Below, in pieces: positions 34,329-42,643 of a DNA stretch of 42,694 bases (position 1 is its first letter; every line of letters starts with the position of its first letter). Made by a program: the position numbers and the translations under genes. The notes under the pieces were generated by a model that was not told the DNA's origin, made no database searches, and saw nothing but the letters and a program-made list of their open reading frames with translations. Source of the stretch: CBCXVS01 sp965178525 (GTDB lineage: Bacteria; Tectomicrobia; Entotheonellia; Entotheonellales; Entotheonellaceae). The stretch covers positions 1 to 42,694 of the forward strand of contig CBCXVS010000019.1 in the NCBI GenBank assembly GCA_965178525.1, in the 5' to 3' direction.

Positions 34329-35567
34329 ATGCGACGCAAGGCGCAGCCTATTGTCATGGGCCTGGATATTGGCACCACCAAGGTCGGTGCACTCATTGGG
34401 GAAGTCCAGAATGATGGAATGATCGAGGTGATTGGGGTTGGGACGCATCCGTCGCGTGGGCTCAAAAAGGGTGTGGTGGTCAATATTGAAAGCACCGTGG
34501 AGTCCATTCGCCAGGCCGTGAATGAAGCGCAAATTATGGCCGGGATCGAGGTGCCCTCGGCCTACGTTGGGATTGCGGGGGGCCACATTACCGGCATCAA
34601 TAGCACCGGCATCATCGCGGTCAAACACCAGGAAATTGGCCTGCGCGAAATCAATCAAGTCATTGACGCGGCGCAGACGGTCGCGCTCCCCATGGATCGG
34701 GAAATTATTCACGTGCTGCCGCAGGAGTTCATCGTCGACGATCAAGACGGGGTGATGGACCCCTTAGGCATGGCGGCGGTGCGGTTGGAAGCCAAAGTCC
34801 ATATCGTGACTGCCGCGGTGACCTCTGCCCACAATATTGTCAAATGCGTCAACAACGCCGGTTTGGAGGTCGAGGATATCGTCTTGGAGCAACTGGCGTC
34901 GGGGACCTCGACGCTGACACCGGACGAACGCGAGCATGGCGCGGTCATTATCGATATTGGCGGCGGCACGACGGATATCGCCCTGCTCGCCAACGATAGT
35001 GTCAAACACACAGCGGTGCTAGCGGTGGGCGGGAATCATATCACCAACGATCTGGCCTTTGGCCTTGGCGCGCCGGTGCCGGAGGCTGAACGCGTCAAAC
35101 GCGCCTTTGGCTGTGCCTACAGCCCGTTGGTGGATCCGTATGACGTAGTCGAAGTGCGTGGGGCCGATGACCGTCCGGCGCAAAAGTTCACGTGCCGCGA
35201 TCTGTGCGACATCATCGAGCCGCGTGTCGAGGAGATGTTGCAGATGGCCCAGCGTGAGATTCTGCAAAGCGGCTATGCCGATCGGGTGCCGACGGGCATC
35301 GTGTTAACGGGTGGTACCGCTTTGCTGCGGGGCATTGTGGAATTGGCGGAGGAGGTCTGTGGCGGCGCCGTGCGGTGTGGCATCCCGCAGGGTATCGGTG
35401 GCCTGGTTGGTATGGTCGACAATCCGATGTACGCCACGGGCGTTGGCCTGCTGCAGTGTGGGGTGAAACAGCTCCATTACGGACGATTCCACAAATTCAA
35501 CGATGACCATCTCTTTGCCAAGCTCTACCATCGCATGCGCGATTGGTTCGGCGAATTCCTCGCCTAA
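34329..35567 (+). CDS. ftsA: Cell division protein FtsA
   Basis: Actin-like ATPase that ties FtsZ filaments to the membrane. 412 residues from ATG 34329, which follows a strong GGGGAGGA site; ATG 34311 would add six residues. Phosphate-1 motif GLDIGTTKV, the SHS2 1C domain (about 80-160), phosphate-2 IIDIGGGTTDIAL, the adenosine-binding VLTGGTALLRGI, and a C-terminal amphipathic helix (LYHRMRDWFGEFL) that inserts into the inner membrane. Confidence 0.96.
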   Translation: MRRKAQPIVMGLDIGTTKVGALIGEVQNDGMIEVIGVGTHPSRGLKKGVVVNIESTVESIRQAVNEAQIMAGIEVPSAYVGIAGGHITGINSTGIIAVKHQEIGLREINQVIDAAQTVALPMDREIIHVLPQEFIVDDQDGVMDPLGMAAVRLEAKVHIVTAAVTSAHNIVKCVNNAGLEVEDIVLEQLASGTSTLTPDEREHGAVIIDIGGGTTDIALLANDSVKHTAVLAVGGNHITNDLAFGLGAPVPEAERVKRAFGCAYSPLVDPYDVVEVRGADDRPAQKFTCRDLCDIIEPRVEEMLQMAQREILQSGYADRVPTGIVLTGGTALLRGIVELAEEVCGGAVRCGIPQGIGGLVGMVDNPMYATGVGLLQCGVKQLHYGRFHKFNDDHLFAKLYHRMRDWFGEFLA

Positions 35568-35586
35568 TAGAGGGAAGGGAAGCGGT

Positions 35587-36732
35587 ATGGAAGAGAATCG
35601 GATTCGGTTGGTTGACGACGCCATCAACGCCGCCACTATCAAAGTGATTGGCGTTGGTGGGGCGGGGGGGAATGCGGTCAATAACATGATCGACTGTCAG
35701 ACCCAGGGCGTGGAATTTCTCACGGCCAACACTGACGTACAGGCACTGGCGGCGACCTCCGCGCCTGTGCAAATTCAGCTTGGCGCCCAACTCACCCACG
35801 GCTTGGGCGCGGGCGCGAATCCTGACATTGGCCGCCGCGCCGCGGAAGAAGATCGCGACCAGATTCGTGACGCCTTGGCCGGGGCGGATATGGTCTTTAT
35901 CACCGCCGGCATGGGCGGTGGCACGGGCACGGGCACGGCGCCTATCATTGCCAGTATCGCCAAAGAATACGGCAGCCTCACCATCGCGGTGGTGACAAAG
36001 CCGTTCGACTTTGAAGGCAAAAAGCGCAAGATGCAGGCGGAGGAAGGGCTGCAGGCGTTGCGCGGGTGTGTGGATACCCTGATTACCATTCCCAACCAGC
36101 GCTTATTGCAAGTCGTCGATCGCAGCACCTCCTTGCGCGATGCCTTCAGCATCGCCGACACGGTTTTACGCCAGGCCGTACAAGGGATCTCGGATCTCAT
36201 TACGACCCCGGGCCTCATCAATCTGGATTTTGCCGATATGCAAACGATCATGAGTGGCATGGGCCTAGCCGTGATGGGGACGGGCATCGGGGTTGGGGAG
36301 AAGCGCGCTCTCGATGCGGCACACCAAGCGATTTCCAGTCCGTTACTAGAAGAATCATCCATCAACGGTGCGCGCGGCGTATTGGTCAACATCACCGGCG
36401 GTCTCGATATCTCCCTGCATGAAATTCATGATGCCGTGGCGATTATCCGCGAAGTGGCGCATGAGGAAGCGAATATCATCTTTGGCGCGGTGATTGAAAA
36501 TGCGATGGAGGATGAACTCCGCGTCACGGTCATTGCGACCGGCTTTCATAAACCGGAGGAACTCGCCGTCCGTCCGCATCTGTCGCGCCCGCCTGCACCT
36601 ATCACGGGCGATGACATTGAAGAGTACCAGCAGCAGAAGAGCGAGGATGTGAAGAAGCCGCTGACGTCTTTGATGGAAAAATCGGACCGGCGCTTGGATG
36701 TCCCAACCTTTATGCGCCGTCTGGTACGCTAG
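35587..36732 (+). CDS. ftsZ: Cell division GTPase FtsZ
   Basis: Tubulin homologue that forms the Z ring. 381 residues from ATG 35587, after AGGGAAGGG. The GTP-binding tubulin signature GGGTGTG is at 110-116, and the T7 catalytic loop contains NLDFADM. The linker is short and charged, and the C-terminal tail LDVPTFMRR is the peptide that binds FtsA and ZipA-like partners. It is followed by pgeF, yggS and proC, an arrangement shared with many deltaproteobacteria and Gram-positives. Confidence 0.98.
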   Translation: MEENRIRLVDDAINAATIKVIGVGGAGGNAVNNMIDCQTQGVEFLTANTDVQALAATSAPVQIQLGAQLTHGLGAGANPDIGRRAAEEDRDQIRDALAGADMVFITAGMGGGTGTGTAPIIASIAKEYGSLTIAVVTKPFDFEGKKRKMQAEEGLQALRGCVDTLITIPNQRLLQVVDRSTSLRDAFSIADTVLRQAVQGISDLITTPGLINLDFADMQTIMSGMGLAVMGTGIGVGEKRALDAAHQAISSPLLEESSINGARGVLVNITGGLDISLHEIHDAVAIIREVAHEEANIIFGAVIENAMEDELRVTVIATGFHKPEELAVRPHLSRPPAPITGDDIEEYQQQKSEDVKKPLTSLMEKSDRRLDVPTFMRRLVR

Positions 36733-36753
36733 CGGCTCGGAGGTGAGGGCTGC

Positions 36754-37575
36754 GTGGAATCCCTGATGATGCCAGCCGTCAGAGATGGCCGTTTTTACTG
36801 GCGCGAGACCCCGAAGGTTGCCTATGTGGAGCCTGCCACACGGCCGGGACCGCGCCTGCGATGTGCCTTTACGTTGCGTCAGGCCGGGCGTTCCGGCCGG
36901 GCGTTGAACCTGAGCTTCGATCGCGGTGAGCGCCATGAGGTGCTGGCCAATCGACGCCGTGTTTTGCAGGCCCTGGGACTCGGGCAAGCCACCCTACACA
37001 CCGTGCGTCAGGTGCATGGGAATCAGGTGTGCGTGATTGATACGCCCACGCTTGCGAGCGGTTTGACGGGTGTGTGTGCGGATGCGTTGGTTACCGCTCT
37101 CCCTGGCGTTCCGATAGGCGTGTTGGTAGCGGATTGCCTGCCAATTTTGCTCTACAGTCCGCAGCCGCGTGTCGTGCCCGTGGTCCATGCGGGCCGCATG
37201 GGCACGTACCATCGGGTTGTGGAAGCGACGCTGGAGGTCTTGCGGACGCGCTTTGCTGTGCTGGCGGCGCATGTCCACGCCATCATGGGGCCGAGTATCG
37301 GCGCGTGCTGTTATCGCCTGGATGCCCGGGCGGTCACGCCGTTTCAGGAACGCTTCCACGACTGGGAACGGTTTTTTACCCCGCAAGCGGAGGGGTATTG
37401 GACCATGAGTTTGACGCACGCTAATGACGCGCAGTTGCAAGCGGCTGGCGTTCCGGCAGCCCACATCCAGACGGCGGACATCTGTACGGTGTGCCACAAC
37501 GCCTACTTGTATTCCCACCGAGCTGAGGGCCGGGAGGCGGGGCGTGGTATGGGGATTGCCGCGCTGCTGGCTTGA
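36754..37575 (+). CDS. pgeF: Peptidoglycan editing factor PgeF (YfiH, multicopper-oxidase-like fold)
   Basis: Family proteins remove wrongly incorporated L-Ser from UDP-MurNAc precursors, and some act as purine nucleoside phosphorylases/adenosine deaminases. 273 residues with the zinc-binding triad His88 (VHGNQ), Cys128 (ADCLP) and His145 (HAGRMG, where most members have HAGWRG), then GPSIGACCY and CTVCHNAYLYSHR. The start is GTG 36754; ATG 36766 is possible. Location directly after ftsZ supports a cell-wall quality-control role. Confidence 0.9.
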   Translation: MESLMMPAVRDGRFYWRETPKVAYVEPATRPGPRLRCAFTLRQAGRSGRALNLSFDRGERHEVLANRRRVLQALGLGQATLHTVRQVHGNQVCVIDTPTLASGLTGVCADALVTALPGVPIGVLVADCLPILLYSPQPRVVPVVHAGRMGTYHRVVEATLEVLRTRFAVLAAHVHAIMGPSIGACCYRLDARAVTPFQERFHDWERFFTPQAEGYWTMSLTHANDAQLQAAGVPAAHIQTADICTVCHNAYLYSHRAEGREAGRGMGIAALLA

Positions 37576-37641
37576 GGGTCAACTCTACTGGTACCGCACC
37601 GCAAGCGCAGCCGTCTGGAGCCGCATGCGGTGATGGGGTAG

Positions 37642-37751
37642 ATCCGCATCGACTACGATCCAACCGAGCCGCTGGCCGAGGACGAATGGCCGGAGAGCAG
37701 CCGGTGATCCTCGATACCTGCGCGCTACTGTGGCTGGCTCCTTTGCGGTGA
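37642..37751 (+). pseudogene. Remnant of a type II toxin-antitoxin pair (antitoxin 3' end plus VapC-like PIN toxin 5' end)
   Basis: One frame, 37642-37707, reads IRIDYDPTEPLAEDEWPESS and stops; the DPTxPLxEDEW pattern is typical of the C-terminal tail of Phd/YefM-like antitoxins. A GTG overlapping that stop (37704) opens MILDTCALLWLA, the classic start of a PIN-domain VapC toxin carrying the first catalytic Asp, but it stops after 15 codons. The rest of both genes is missing: a TAG lies immediately upstream of the antitoxin fragment. A further frame (to TGA 37846-37848) ending HGYALAPYLDQLEHFDTT looks protein-like but is unassigned. The whole 37576-37959 gap appears to be decayed accessory DNA. 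Confidence 0.6.
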
Positions 37752-37920
37752 GCCGCCGTTCCTCCCAAAACGTGATATCCTACGTCCGAAACATGGCTAT
37801 GCGCTGGCGCCGTATCTCGATCAACTTGAGCATTTCGACACCACGTGAGCGTGGCATGACGGAGACATATCGGCCGTAGGGTTTTTGATTGCGGTTTCCC
37901 AGGCAAGTTGGTATACATGG

Positions 37921-37937
37921 ACATCATAATGTGATGT
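37921..37937. promoter_or_regulatory. Short inverted repeat upstream of yggS
   Basis: ACATCA (37921-37926) and TGATGT (37932-37937) form a 6-bp dyad with a five-base centre, 22 bases before the yggS ATG. It could be an operator or chance. Confidence 0.3.
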
Positions 37938-37959
37938 GTATCCTGAATAGGAGCCAGTG

Positions 37960-38706
37960 ATGCCCAAGGTAGAAGCGCCAGAAACGGAGCGGGTGCAGTC
38001 GGTGGCCCAAAATGTTGCGCGTGTGTTCGAGCGCATACGGCAGGCAGCCCAACGTGTCGGGCGTGATCCCGCCGAGGTCCGTCTCGTCGCGGCGGGGAAG
38101 ACGATGGAGGCGGCGCGTATCCGTGCTGCCATTGCTGCCGGGGTCACGATTATCGGGGAAAACTACCTGCAGGAGGCCCGGCAAAAAATCGGCCAGTTAG
38201 GCCCCCAGGCGGCGGAGTGGCATTGTATTGGAGCCCTGCAGCGCAATAAAGTTCGCTACATCTTCGACCTCTTTTCCATGGTCCATGCGGTTGACTGGCT
38301 GGAGCTAGCGGAGGAGATCAATCGCCGGGCGGAACGCTTGAACCGTTCCATGCCGATTTTGCTCGAAGTGAATATCGGTGCTGAAATGACGAAGAGCGGC
38401 TTTGAGCCCCAGGCGTTGCTGGCGGATGTGGAGAAGCTTGCCGCCATGCCGCATGTGCAGGTGCGTGGGTTGATGACCATTCCCCCGCCGACGCCGACGC
38501 CGGAAGCGGCCCGGCCGTTTTATCAGGAGCTGCGTGATCTACGCGACCGGTTACAGCACCGAGGGATCGAGGGACTCGATTTGGTCGAACTCTCGATGGG
38601 CATGACAGCCGATTTCGAAGTGGCCATTGAGGAAGGGGCGACATTGGTGCGCGTGGGCACCGCCATCTTCGGGCCGCGGCCGGCACCACGGAACCCTGGT
38701 GCGTGA
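37960..38706 (+). CDS. yggS: PLP homeostasis protein YggS/PROSC family
   Basis: A TIM-barrel protein that binds pyridoxal 5'-phosphate and keeps free PLP and amino/keto-acid pools in balance, with no known catalysis. 248 residues from ATG 37960, seven bases after AGGAG. The PLP lysine is Lys47 (LVAAGKT, where most members have LVAVSK), with the GENYLQEARQK segment, HCIGALQRNKV, GLMTIPP and SMGMTADFEVAI all present. It lies before proC, the most common neighbour of this family. Confidence 0.94.
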   Translation: MPKVEAPETERVQSVAQNVARVFERIRQAAQRVGRDPAEVRLVAAGKTMEAARIRAAIAAGVTIIGENYLQEARQKIGQLGPQAAEWHCIGALQRNKVRYIFDLFSMVHAVDWLELAEEINRRAERLNRSMPILLEVNIGAEMTKSGFEPQALLADVEKLAAMPHVQVRGLMTIPPPTPTPEAARPFYQELRDLRDRLQHRGIEGLDLVELSMGMTADFEVAIEEGATLVRVGTAIFGPRPAPRNPGA

Positions 38707-38722
38707 CATGGGAGGACGGCCC

Positions 38723-39547
38723 ATGATCGACAACCTCCGCTTTGCCTTTATTGGCGGCGGCAATATGGCTGAGGCGCTGTTGAAGGGATTGTTGAGCGGT
38801 CTCCAGGTGCCACCGCTGCACATCACCGCGACCGATATCGTCCCCGAGCGCCTCGCCTACCTGGAAACGACTTACGGGATCAGCACGTCAAAAGATAATC
38901 TCCCGACCGTGCAGCAGCACGACGTGATCATTCTGTCGGTCAAGCCGCAGACGATTCCCGTGGTTCTGGAAGCGATTCGACCGGCGATGATGCCCGATAA
39001 GCTGGTGATTTCCATTGCCGCTGGCATCACGTTGCAAACCCTGCAGCAAGGGCTGGGGGCGGAGAGCCGGGTGGTGCGGGTCATGCCGAATACACCGGCG
39101 CTGGTGCTTGCCGGGGCAGCTGGTATTTCGCCGGGCGCCGGAGCGACCCCGCAAGATGTCTCGCTGGTGGAACAGATGTTTAACGCGGTGGGACGTGCCG
39201 TGGTCGTGAGCGATGACATGATGGATGTGGTCACTGGGTTGAGTGGGAGCGGACCGGCATTTGTCTTTGCATTCATTGAGGCTCTCTCCGATGGCGGTGT
39301 CTTGATGGGCTTGACGCGGCAGATGGCGACCGATCTGGCCGCTCAGACCGTACTGGGAGCCGCGAAGATGGTGCTGGAAACTGGGAGGCATCCGGGGGAA
39401 CTGAAAGATATGGTGACCTCTCCGGCAGGCACGACGATCGCGGGTATGCATGCGCTTGAGAGCGGCGGCTTACGCGGCCTCATGATGGAAGCGGTACGCC
39501 GGGCGACCGAACGCTCGGCCGCCCTCGGCCGTGAGTCGGGACACTGA
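38723..39547 (+). CDS. proC: Pyrroline-5-carboxylate reductase ProC
   Basis: NAD(P)H-dependent last step of proline synthesis. 274 residues from ATG 38723, seven bases after GGGAGG; ATG 38708 is an alternative. N-terminal Rossmann FIGGGNMAEAL (9-19), VKPQTIPVVL, the MPNTPALVLAGAAG segment, and the dimerisation/substrate domain with LSGSGPAFVF, TRQMATDLAAQTVLGAA and SPAGTTIAGMHALE. The next gene starts 23 bases after its stop. Confidence 0.96.
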   Translation: MIDNLRFAFIGGGNMAEALLKGLLSGLQVPPLHITATDIVPERLAYLETTYGISTSKDNLPTVQQHDVIILSVKPQTIPVVLEAIRPAMMPDKLVISIAAGITLQTLQQGLGAESRVVRVMPNTPALVLAGAAGISPGAGATPQDVSLVEQMFNAVGRAVVVSDDMMDVVTGLSGSGPAFVFAFIEALSDGGVLMGLTRQMATDLAAQTVLGAAKMVLETGRHPGELKDMVTSPAGTTIAGMHALESGGLRGLMMEAVRRATERSAALGRESGH

Positions 39548-39569
39548 AGGCGGCGGTGGGACAAGCGTC

Positions 39570-39860
39570 ATGGCCGTGATTCAAGCTACGGATTCCGGCG
39601 TGCGGGTGCGGGTGCAGCCGCGGTCCCGTGCCGAACGCCTGGACGGGATGCACGGCGGCTAGCTCCGCCTGCGTCTGAGCGCTCCTCCGGTAGAGGGCGC
39701 GGCGAATACGGCCTGTACTGCTTTTTTGGCCAAAACGCTTGGCGTCAACCGCTCGCGCATACAGATTCGCGCCGGTGCGAAGCGTCGCGATAAACTGATC
39801 CATATTGTGGGTCTCAAGCCGGAATACGTTGCATCGATACTGGGTATCGTATTGCCATAA
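39570..39860 (+). pseudogene. yggU: YggU/DUF167 family protein interrupted by an in-frame TAG
   Basis: The frame from ATG 39570 to TAA 39858-39860 spans 96 codons and encodes a complete small DUF167 protein, except that codon 31 (39660-39662) is TAG. Before it: VRVRVQPRSRAERLDGMHGG; after it: LRLRLSAPPVEGAANTAC, the family hallmark (APPVEGKAN-like), then FLAKTLGV and a RIQIRAGAKRRDKLIHI segment. The interrupted position is normally a polar residue, and CAG (Gln) to TAG is one base away. TAG ends many genes here (moeA, murA, rpsU, dnaG, murG, ftsZ), so reassignment is unlikely; mutation or a sequencing error is likelier. The family function is unknown. Confidence 0.8.
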
Positions 39861-39872
39861 ATCGGAGCGTCC

Positions 39873-40916
39873 ATGGAATCTGCGATCATAGCGATTGAGA
39901 TATATCCGGACCGGGTGCGGCTGCTGGACCAACGCAAACTGCCTGTGGTTGAGGAACATGTGGCGTGTCGGACCTACCAGGAGGTTGCGCGTGCCATCAG
40001 TGATATGGTGGTGCGGGGCGCGCCGGCCATCGGGGTGACGGCGGCAGCCGGGATTGCGCTCGGCGTGCAGCAATTACAATCCGAGGACGATGCGGACTTT
40101 GATGCCCGGTTTGAAGCCATATGTACGACCATGGCTCGGACCCGGCCGACAGCGGTCAATCTGTTTTGGGCTATTGATCGTATGCGCGCCTGCGCGCAGC
40201 GCCACCGCCAGGCGCCGTTGGCACAGCGGCAACAGGCGTTGTTGGAAGAGGCGCAGCACCTCCTGCAGGATGATATCCGGATTAACCGTTGTATCGGGGA
40301 ACATGGCCTGCCCCTGGTTCCTGACCCCAGCACGGTGCTGACGCACTGCAATGCCGGCGCCCTGGCGACGGCGGGCTACGGCACGGCGTTGGGGGTGGTT
40401 CGCGCGGCCCATTTTGCTGGCCGGCAGATCCAGGTTCTGGCCGACGAAACCCGGCCGTTTTTGCAGGGGGCCCGCTTGACGACGTGGGAACTCCAACGCG
40501 ATCAGATTCCAGTGACGCTCATTACCGATAATATGGCCGGATATTTTATGGCGCAAGGGCGTGTGGATCTGGTCATTGTCGGGGCCGACCGAGTGGCGGC
40601 CAACGGCGATGTGGTGAACAAGATCGGCACGTACAGTGTGGCGGTCCTGGCCAAGGAACACGGCATCCCGTTCTATGTGGCGGCGCCGCTGTCGACCATC
40701 GATCGTTCGATCGCCAGCGGAGCGGAGATTCCGATCGAACAGCGGCCGGGAGACGAAATTCGGCTGGTTGGCTCACAGCGCATTGCCGCAGCGGATACCG
40801 AAGTCGAAAATCCCGCCTTTGATGTGACGCCGGCCCCGTATATTCACAGTATCATTACCGAAGTTGGGGTGGCATCCCCTCCCAATGGGGACACCATTGC
40901 CGCCCTTTTTGCCTAA
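39873..40916 (+). CDS. mtnA: S-methyl-5-thioribose-1-phosphate isomerase MtnA
   Basis: Converts methylthioribose-1-phosphate to methylthioribulose-1-phosphate in methionine salvage. 347 residues with RGAPAIG (48-54), catalytic Cys159 (THCNAGALAT), the DETRP segment (191-195), catalytic Asp239 (VGADRVAANGDVVNKIGT) and the C-terminal PPNGDTIAALF. These residues separate it from the related eIF2B-alpha-type proteins that lack the Cys/Asp pair. ATG 39873 follows the yggU stop by 12 bases. No other methionine-salvage gene is in the window. Confidence 0.95.
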   Translation: MESAIIAIEIYPDRVRLLDQRKLPVVEEHVACRTYQEVARAISDMVVRGAPAIGVTAAAGIALGVQQLQSEDDADFDARFEAICTTMARTRPTAVNLFWAIDRMRACAQRHRQAPLAQRQQALLEEAQHLLQDDIRINRCIGEHGLPLVPDPSTVLTHCNAGALATAGYGTALGVVRAAHFAGRQIQVLADETRPFLQGARLTTWELQRDQIPVTLITDNMAGYFMAQGRVDLVIVGADRVAANGDVVNKIGTYSVAVLAKEHGIPFYVAAPLSTIDRSIASGAEIPIEQRPGDEIRLVGSQRIAAADTEVENPAFDVTPAPYIHSIITEVGVASPPNGDTIAALFA

Positions 40917-40941
40917 CCTGTCGTGCGGTCTTGCTTTTCAC

Positions 40942-40970
40942 TTGACAGGGTTGAGGCGGGTCGTTTATAG
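40942..40970 (+). promoter_or_regulatory. Sigma70 promoter of the tRNA-Val/tRNA-Asp pair
   Basis: TTGACA (40942-40947), 17-base spacer, TTATAG (40965-40970; TATAGT one base later with 18). The start is near 40977, about 56 bases before tRNA-Val. Confidence 0.65.
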
Positions 40971-41032
40971 TCCCACCAGGTGGACGGTGCCTGTGACAAC
41001 TTGTAGGATCGCCTACGCGAACCGGCATCCAG

Positions 41033-41105
41033 GGGCGGGTAGCTCAGTTGGGAGAGCGTCGGCCTTACAAGCCGAAGGTCGCAGGTTCAAGCCCTGTCCC
41101 GCCTA
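41033..41105 (+). tRNA. tRNA-Val (anticodon TAC)
   Basis: Acceptor GGGCGGG (41033-41039) pairs with CCCGCCT (41098-41104, one G-T), D-arm AGCTCAGTTGGGAGAGC, anticodon stem TCGGC/GCCGA around CTTACAA, T-loop TTCAAGC, discriminator A. CCA is not encoded. Confidence 0.95.
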
Positions 41106-41125
41106 TATGCAGTAGAGCTGCCTTT

Positions 41126-41199
41126 GGGGCCGTAGTTCAGTTGGTCAGAACGCCGGCCTGTCACGCCGGAGGTCGCGAGTTCGAGTCTCGTCGGCCCCG
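41126..41199 (+). tRNA. tRNA-Asp (anticodon GTC)
   Basis: Acceptor GGGGCCG (41126-41132) pairs with CGGCCCC (41192-41198), anticodon stem CCGGC/GCCGG around CTGTCAC, T-arm GTTCGAG, discriminator G73 as required for aspartate identity. CCA is not encoded. It lies 20 bases after tRNA-Val in the same transcript. Confidence 0.95.
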
Positions 41200-41208
41200 T
41201 TAGGCTGG

Positions 41209-41249
41209 AGAAGGGGGTTGCATGATCCATGTAACCCCTTTCTTTTTTT
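41209..41249 (+). terminator. Intrinsic terminator after the tRNA pair
   Basis: GGGGTTGCATG pairs with CATGTAACCCC around a three-base loop (one G-T), extended by flanking A-T pairs, and is followed by CTTTTTTT. It is a strong Rho-independent terminator. An A-rich stretch on the other side is too short to make it clearly bidirectional for the convergent gene ending at 41293. Confidence 0.9.
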
Positions 41250-41292
41250 GCCTGTGAGGCAGCCTGGCGGTCTTGGGATAGCAAGCCTTAAG

Positions 41293-42543
41293 TTACTTCT
41301 CGATGACTTTGATCTCAATCTTTCGGCCTGCCTCGATGGCGGTTTTGCATTTCTCTATCCATAGCAGGGACGCCGCATCCCCCTCACCATCCCGGAGTTG
41401 ATGCGCCTGTTCAAAATGCCTGATGGCTTTGTCGAGTTCCTGGCGTTGGATGGCAAATACCCCTTCATGAAATGCTTCTATGAATGCGTCGTTCACCGTT
41501 TCGTGTTTGAACGGTTCGTAAGCCGCCAGCGGCTCCGAGACGCCTTGCACGGCTAGGCGAGGCAACAGACGAAAGCGCAAGTCGGTCGCGTCCTTGACCA
41601 AGTCATACGTTTCCAGATCAATCAAGAGCACGCACCCGCATTGTGCCGACGCCGGTTCGAGCCGTGCCGCCCGATCGACGGTGGGACCTAGCACCGTAAA
41701 CCCGATCTGGTGGGTGGAGCCGGAGTTGCCGACGAAGACCGGTCCGGAGGCAATCCCAATCGCCAGTTCCTGAAACGCGTCCTCGTCTTCCTGTTGCGTG
41801 ACCTCCTCCCAGATGGCCAGGCAGCACAACACGGCTGAGGTTGCCGCCTGCTTTTTATACATGTGCATGGCTTCTTCGTAGCGCGCTTCGATGGACGGGT
41901 CCTCCTGCTTGGCGGCCTCCTGCTTGGCGAGCGCCGCGGTGCGGGTCGCTTCAACCTCGCTAAGCGCGTCCCGGAGATAGGCCAGTCGCTCTTCCCGTCC
42001 CGATGGGATCCCGACCTCCACTGCCTCGCTCGTGAACTCGGTATCCCGCCCGCGCTCGATCGCCTCAATCTCTCGTGTCACGCTGCGGATGTCTTGCTCC
42101 ACGAATGCCAATTCATCCAGCGCCAAGCGTTCCCGAAAGGAAGCCAGCCGCTCCCAATGCGTCGAGAAGGGGCCGCCGATCCAGCCCATGACCGTATCGC
42201 CCATGAATTTATCCACGACCCCATGATGGGTTATAGCCGTCTGGCGCCGCACAATATCCATGACGCTCCGCCGCTGCAGGGCGACGGTTTCGATATCCTC
42301 GGCTGCCGTCTCGGCGGCTTGCGTGAACCCGCTGATGGCCACGAAAAACACGCTCAGCCATTGGCTGTAGAACCGTTCGACCAATTCCGGATTGGTATCC
42401 AATTTCTCGACAATGGCGGGAGACAGAAATTGCGTCAGGAGCGATTCTTCTTCCTCTTTTTCCTGATCTTTGGTCCAGCTACTGCTCATATACACCACGC
42501 CGGCAACCGTCAACAGGACCAACACGAGTATCAACCCTTGCAC
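41293..42543 (-). CDS. Membrane-anchored class III nucleotidyl-cyclase homologue with coiled-coil insert and TPR-like tail; probably catalytically dead
   Basis: 416 residues. One N-terminal membrane segment (about 4-19) places the rest in the cytoplasm. The cyclase homology domain starts with VFFVAISGFT (65-74): the first metal-binding Asp of FADIxGFT is Ala69. The second metal Asp116 (KFMGDTVM) is present. A charged, helical insert of about 110 residues (130-235) interrupts the domain, which resumes with AIGIASGPVFVGN (261-273) and FTVLGPTVDRAARLE (282-296), where the usual Asp/Thr is Pro287 and the transition-state Asn is Asp290. The tail (355-405) resembles a tetratricopeptide repeat. The missing residues predict no cAMP/cGMP synthesis; a binding or scaffold role is inference. 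GTG start at 42541-42543 with a weak ribosome site; no earlier in-frame start. Confidence 0.75.
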   Translation of the reverse strand: MQGLILVLVLLTVAGVVYMSSSWTKDQEKEEEESLLTQFLSPAIVEKLDTNPELVERFYSQWLSVFFVAISGFTQAAETAAEDIETVALQRRSVMDIVRRQTAITHHGVVDKFMGDTVMGWIGGPFSTHWERLASFRERLALDELAFVEQDIRSVTREIEAIERGRDTEFTSEAVEVGIPSGREERLAYLRDALSEVEATRTAALAKQEAAKQEDPSIEARYEEAMHMYKKQAATSAVLCCLAIWEEVTQQEDEDAFQELAIGIASGPVFVGNSGSTHQIGFTVLGPTVDRAARLEPASAQCGCVLLIDLETYDLVKDATDLRFRLLPRLAVQGVSEPLAAYEPFKHETVNDAFIEAFHEGVFAIQRQELDKAIRHFEQAHQLRDGEGDAASLLWIEKCKTAIEAGRKIEIKVIEK

Positions 42544-42643
42544 GCGGTCCGCCCGCTTGTGGGCGGCAGCAGCGGAAAACGCAAATTCGAGGGTTCTACC
42601 GGAATGGCGTTAAGTTGAGCCTAACGCATTTAGAAACAACAGC

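Noticed and set aside
39660..39662. TAG in yggU as evidence for an altered genetic code (TAG as sense)
   Set aside because: TAG ends moeA, murA, rpsU, dnaG, murG and ftsZ at the expected protein ends, and RF1 is present.
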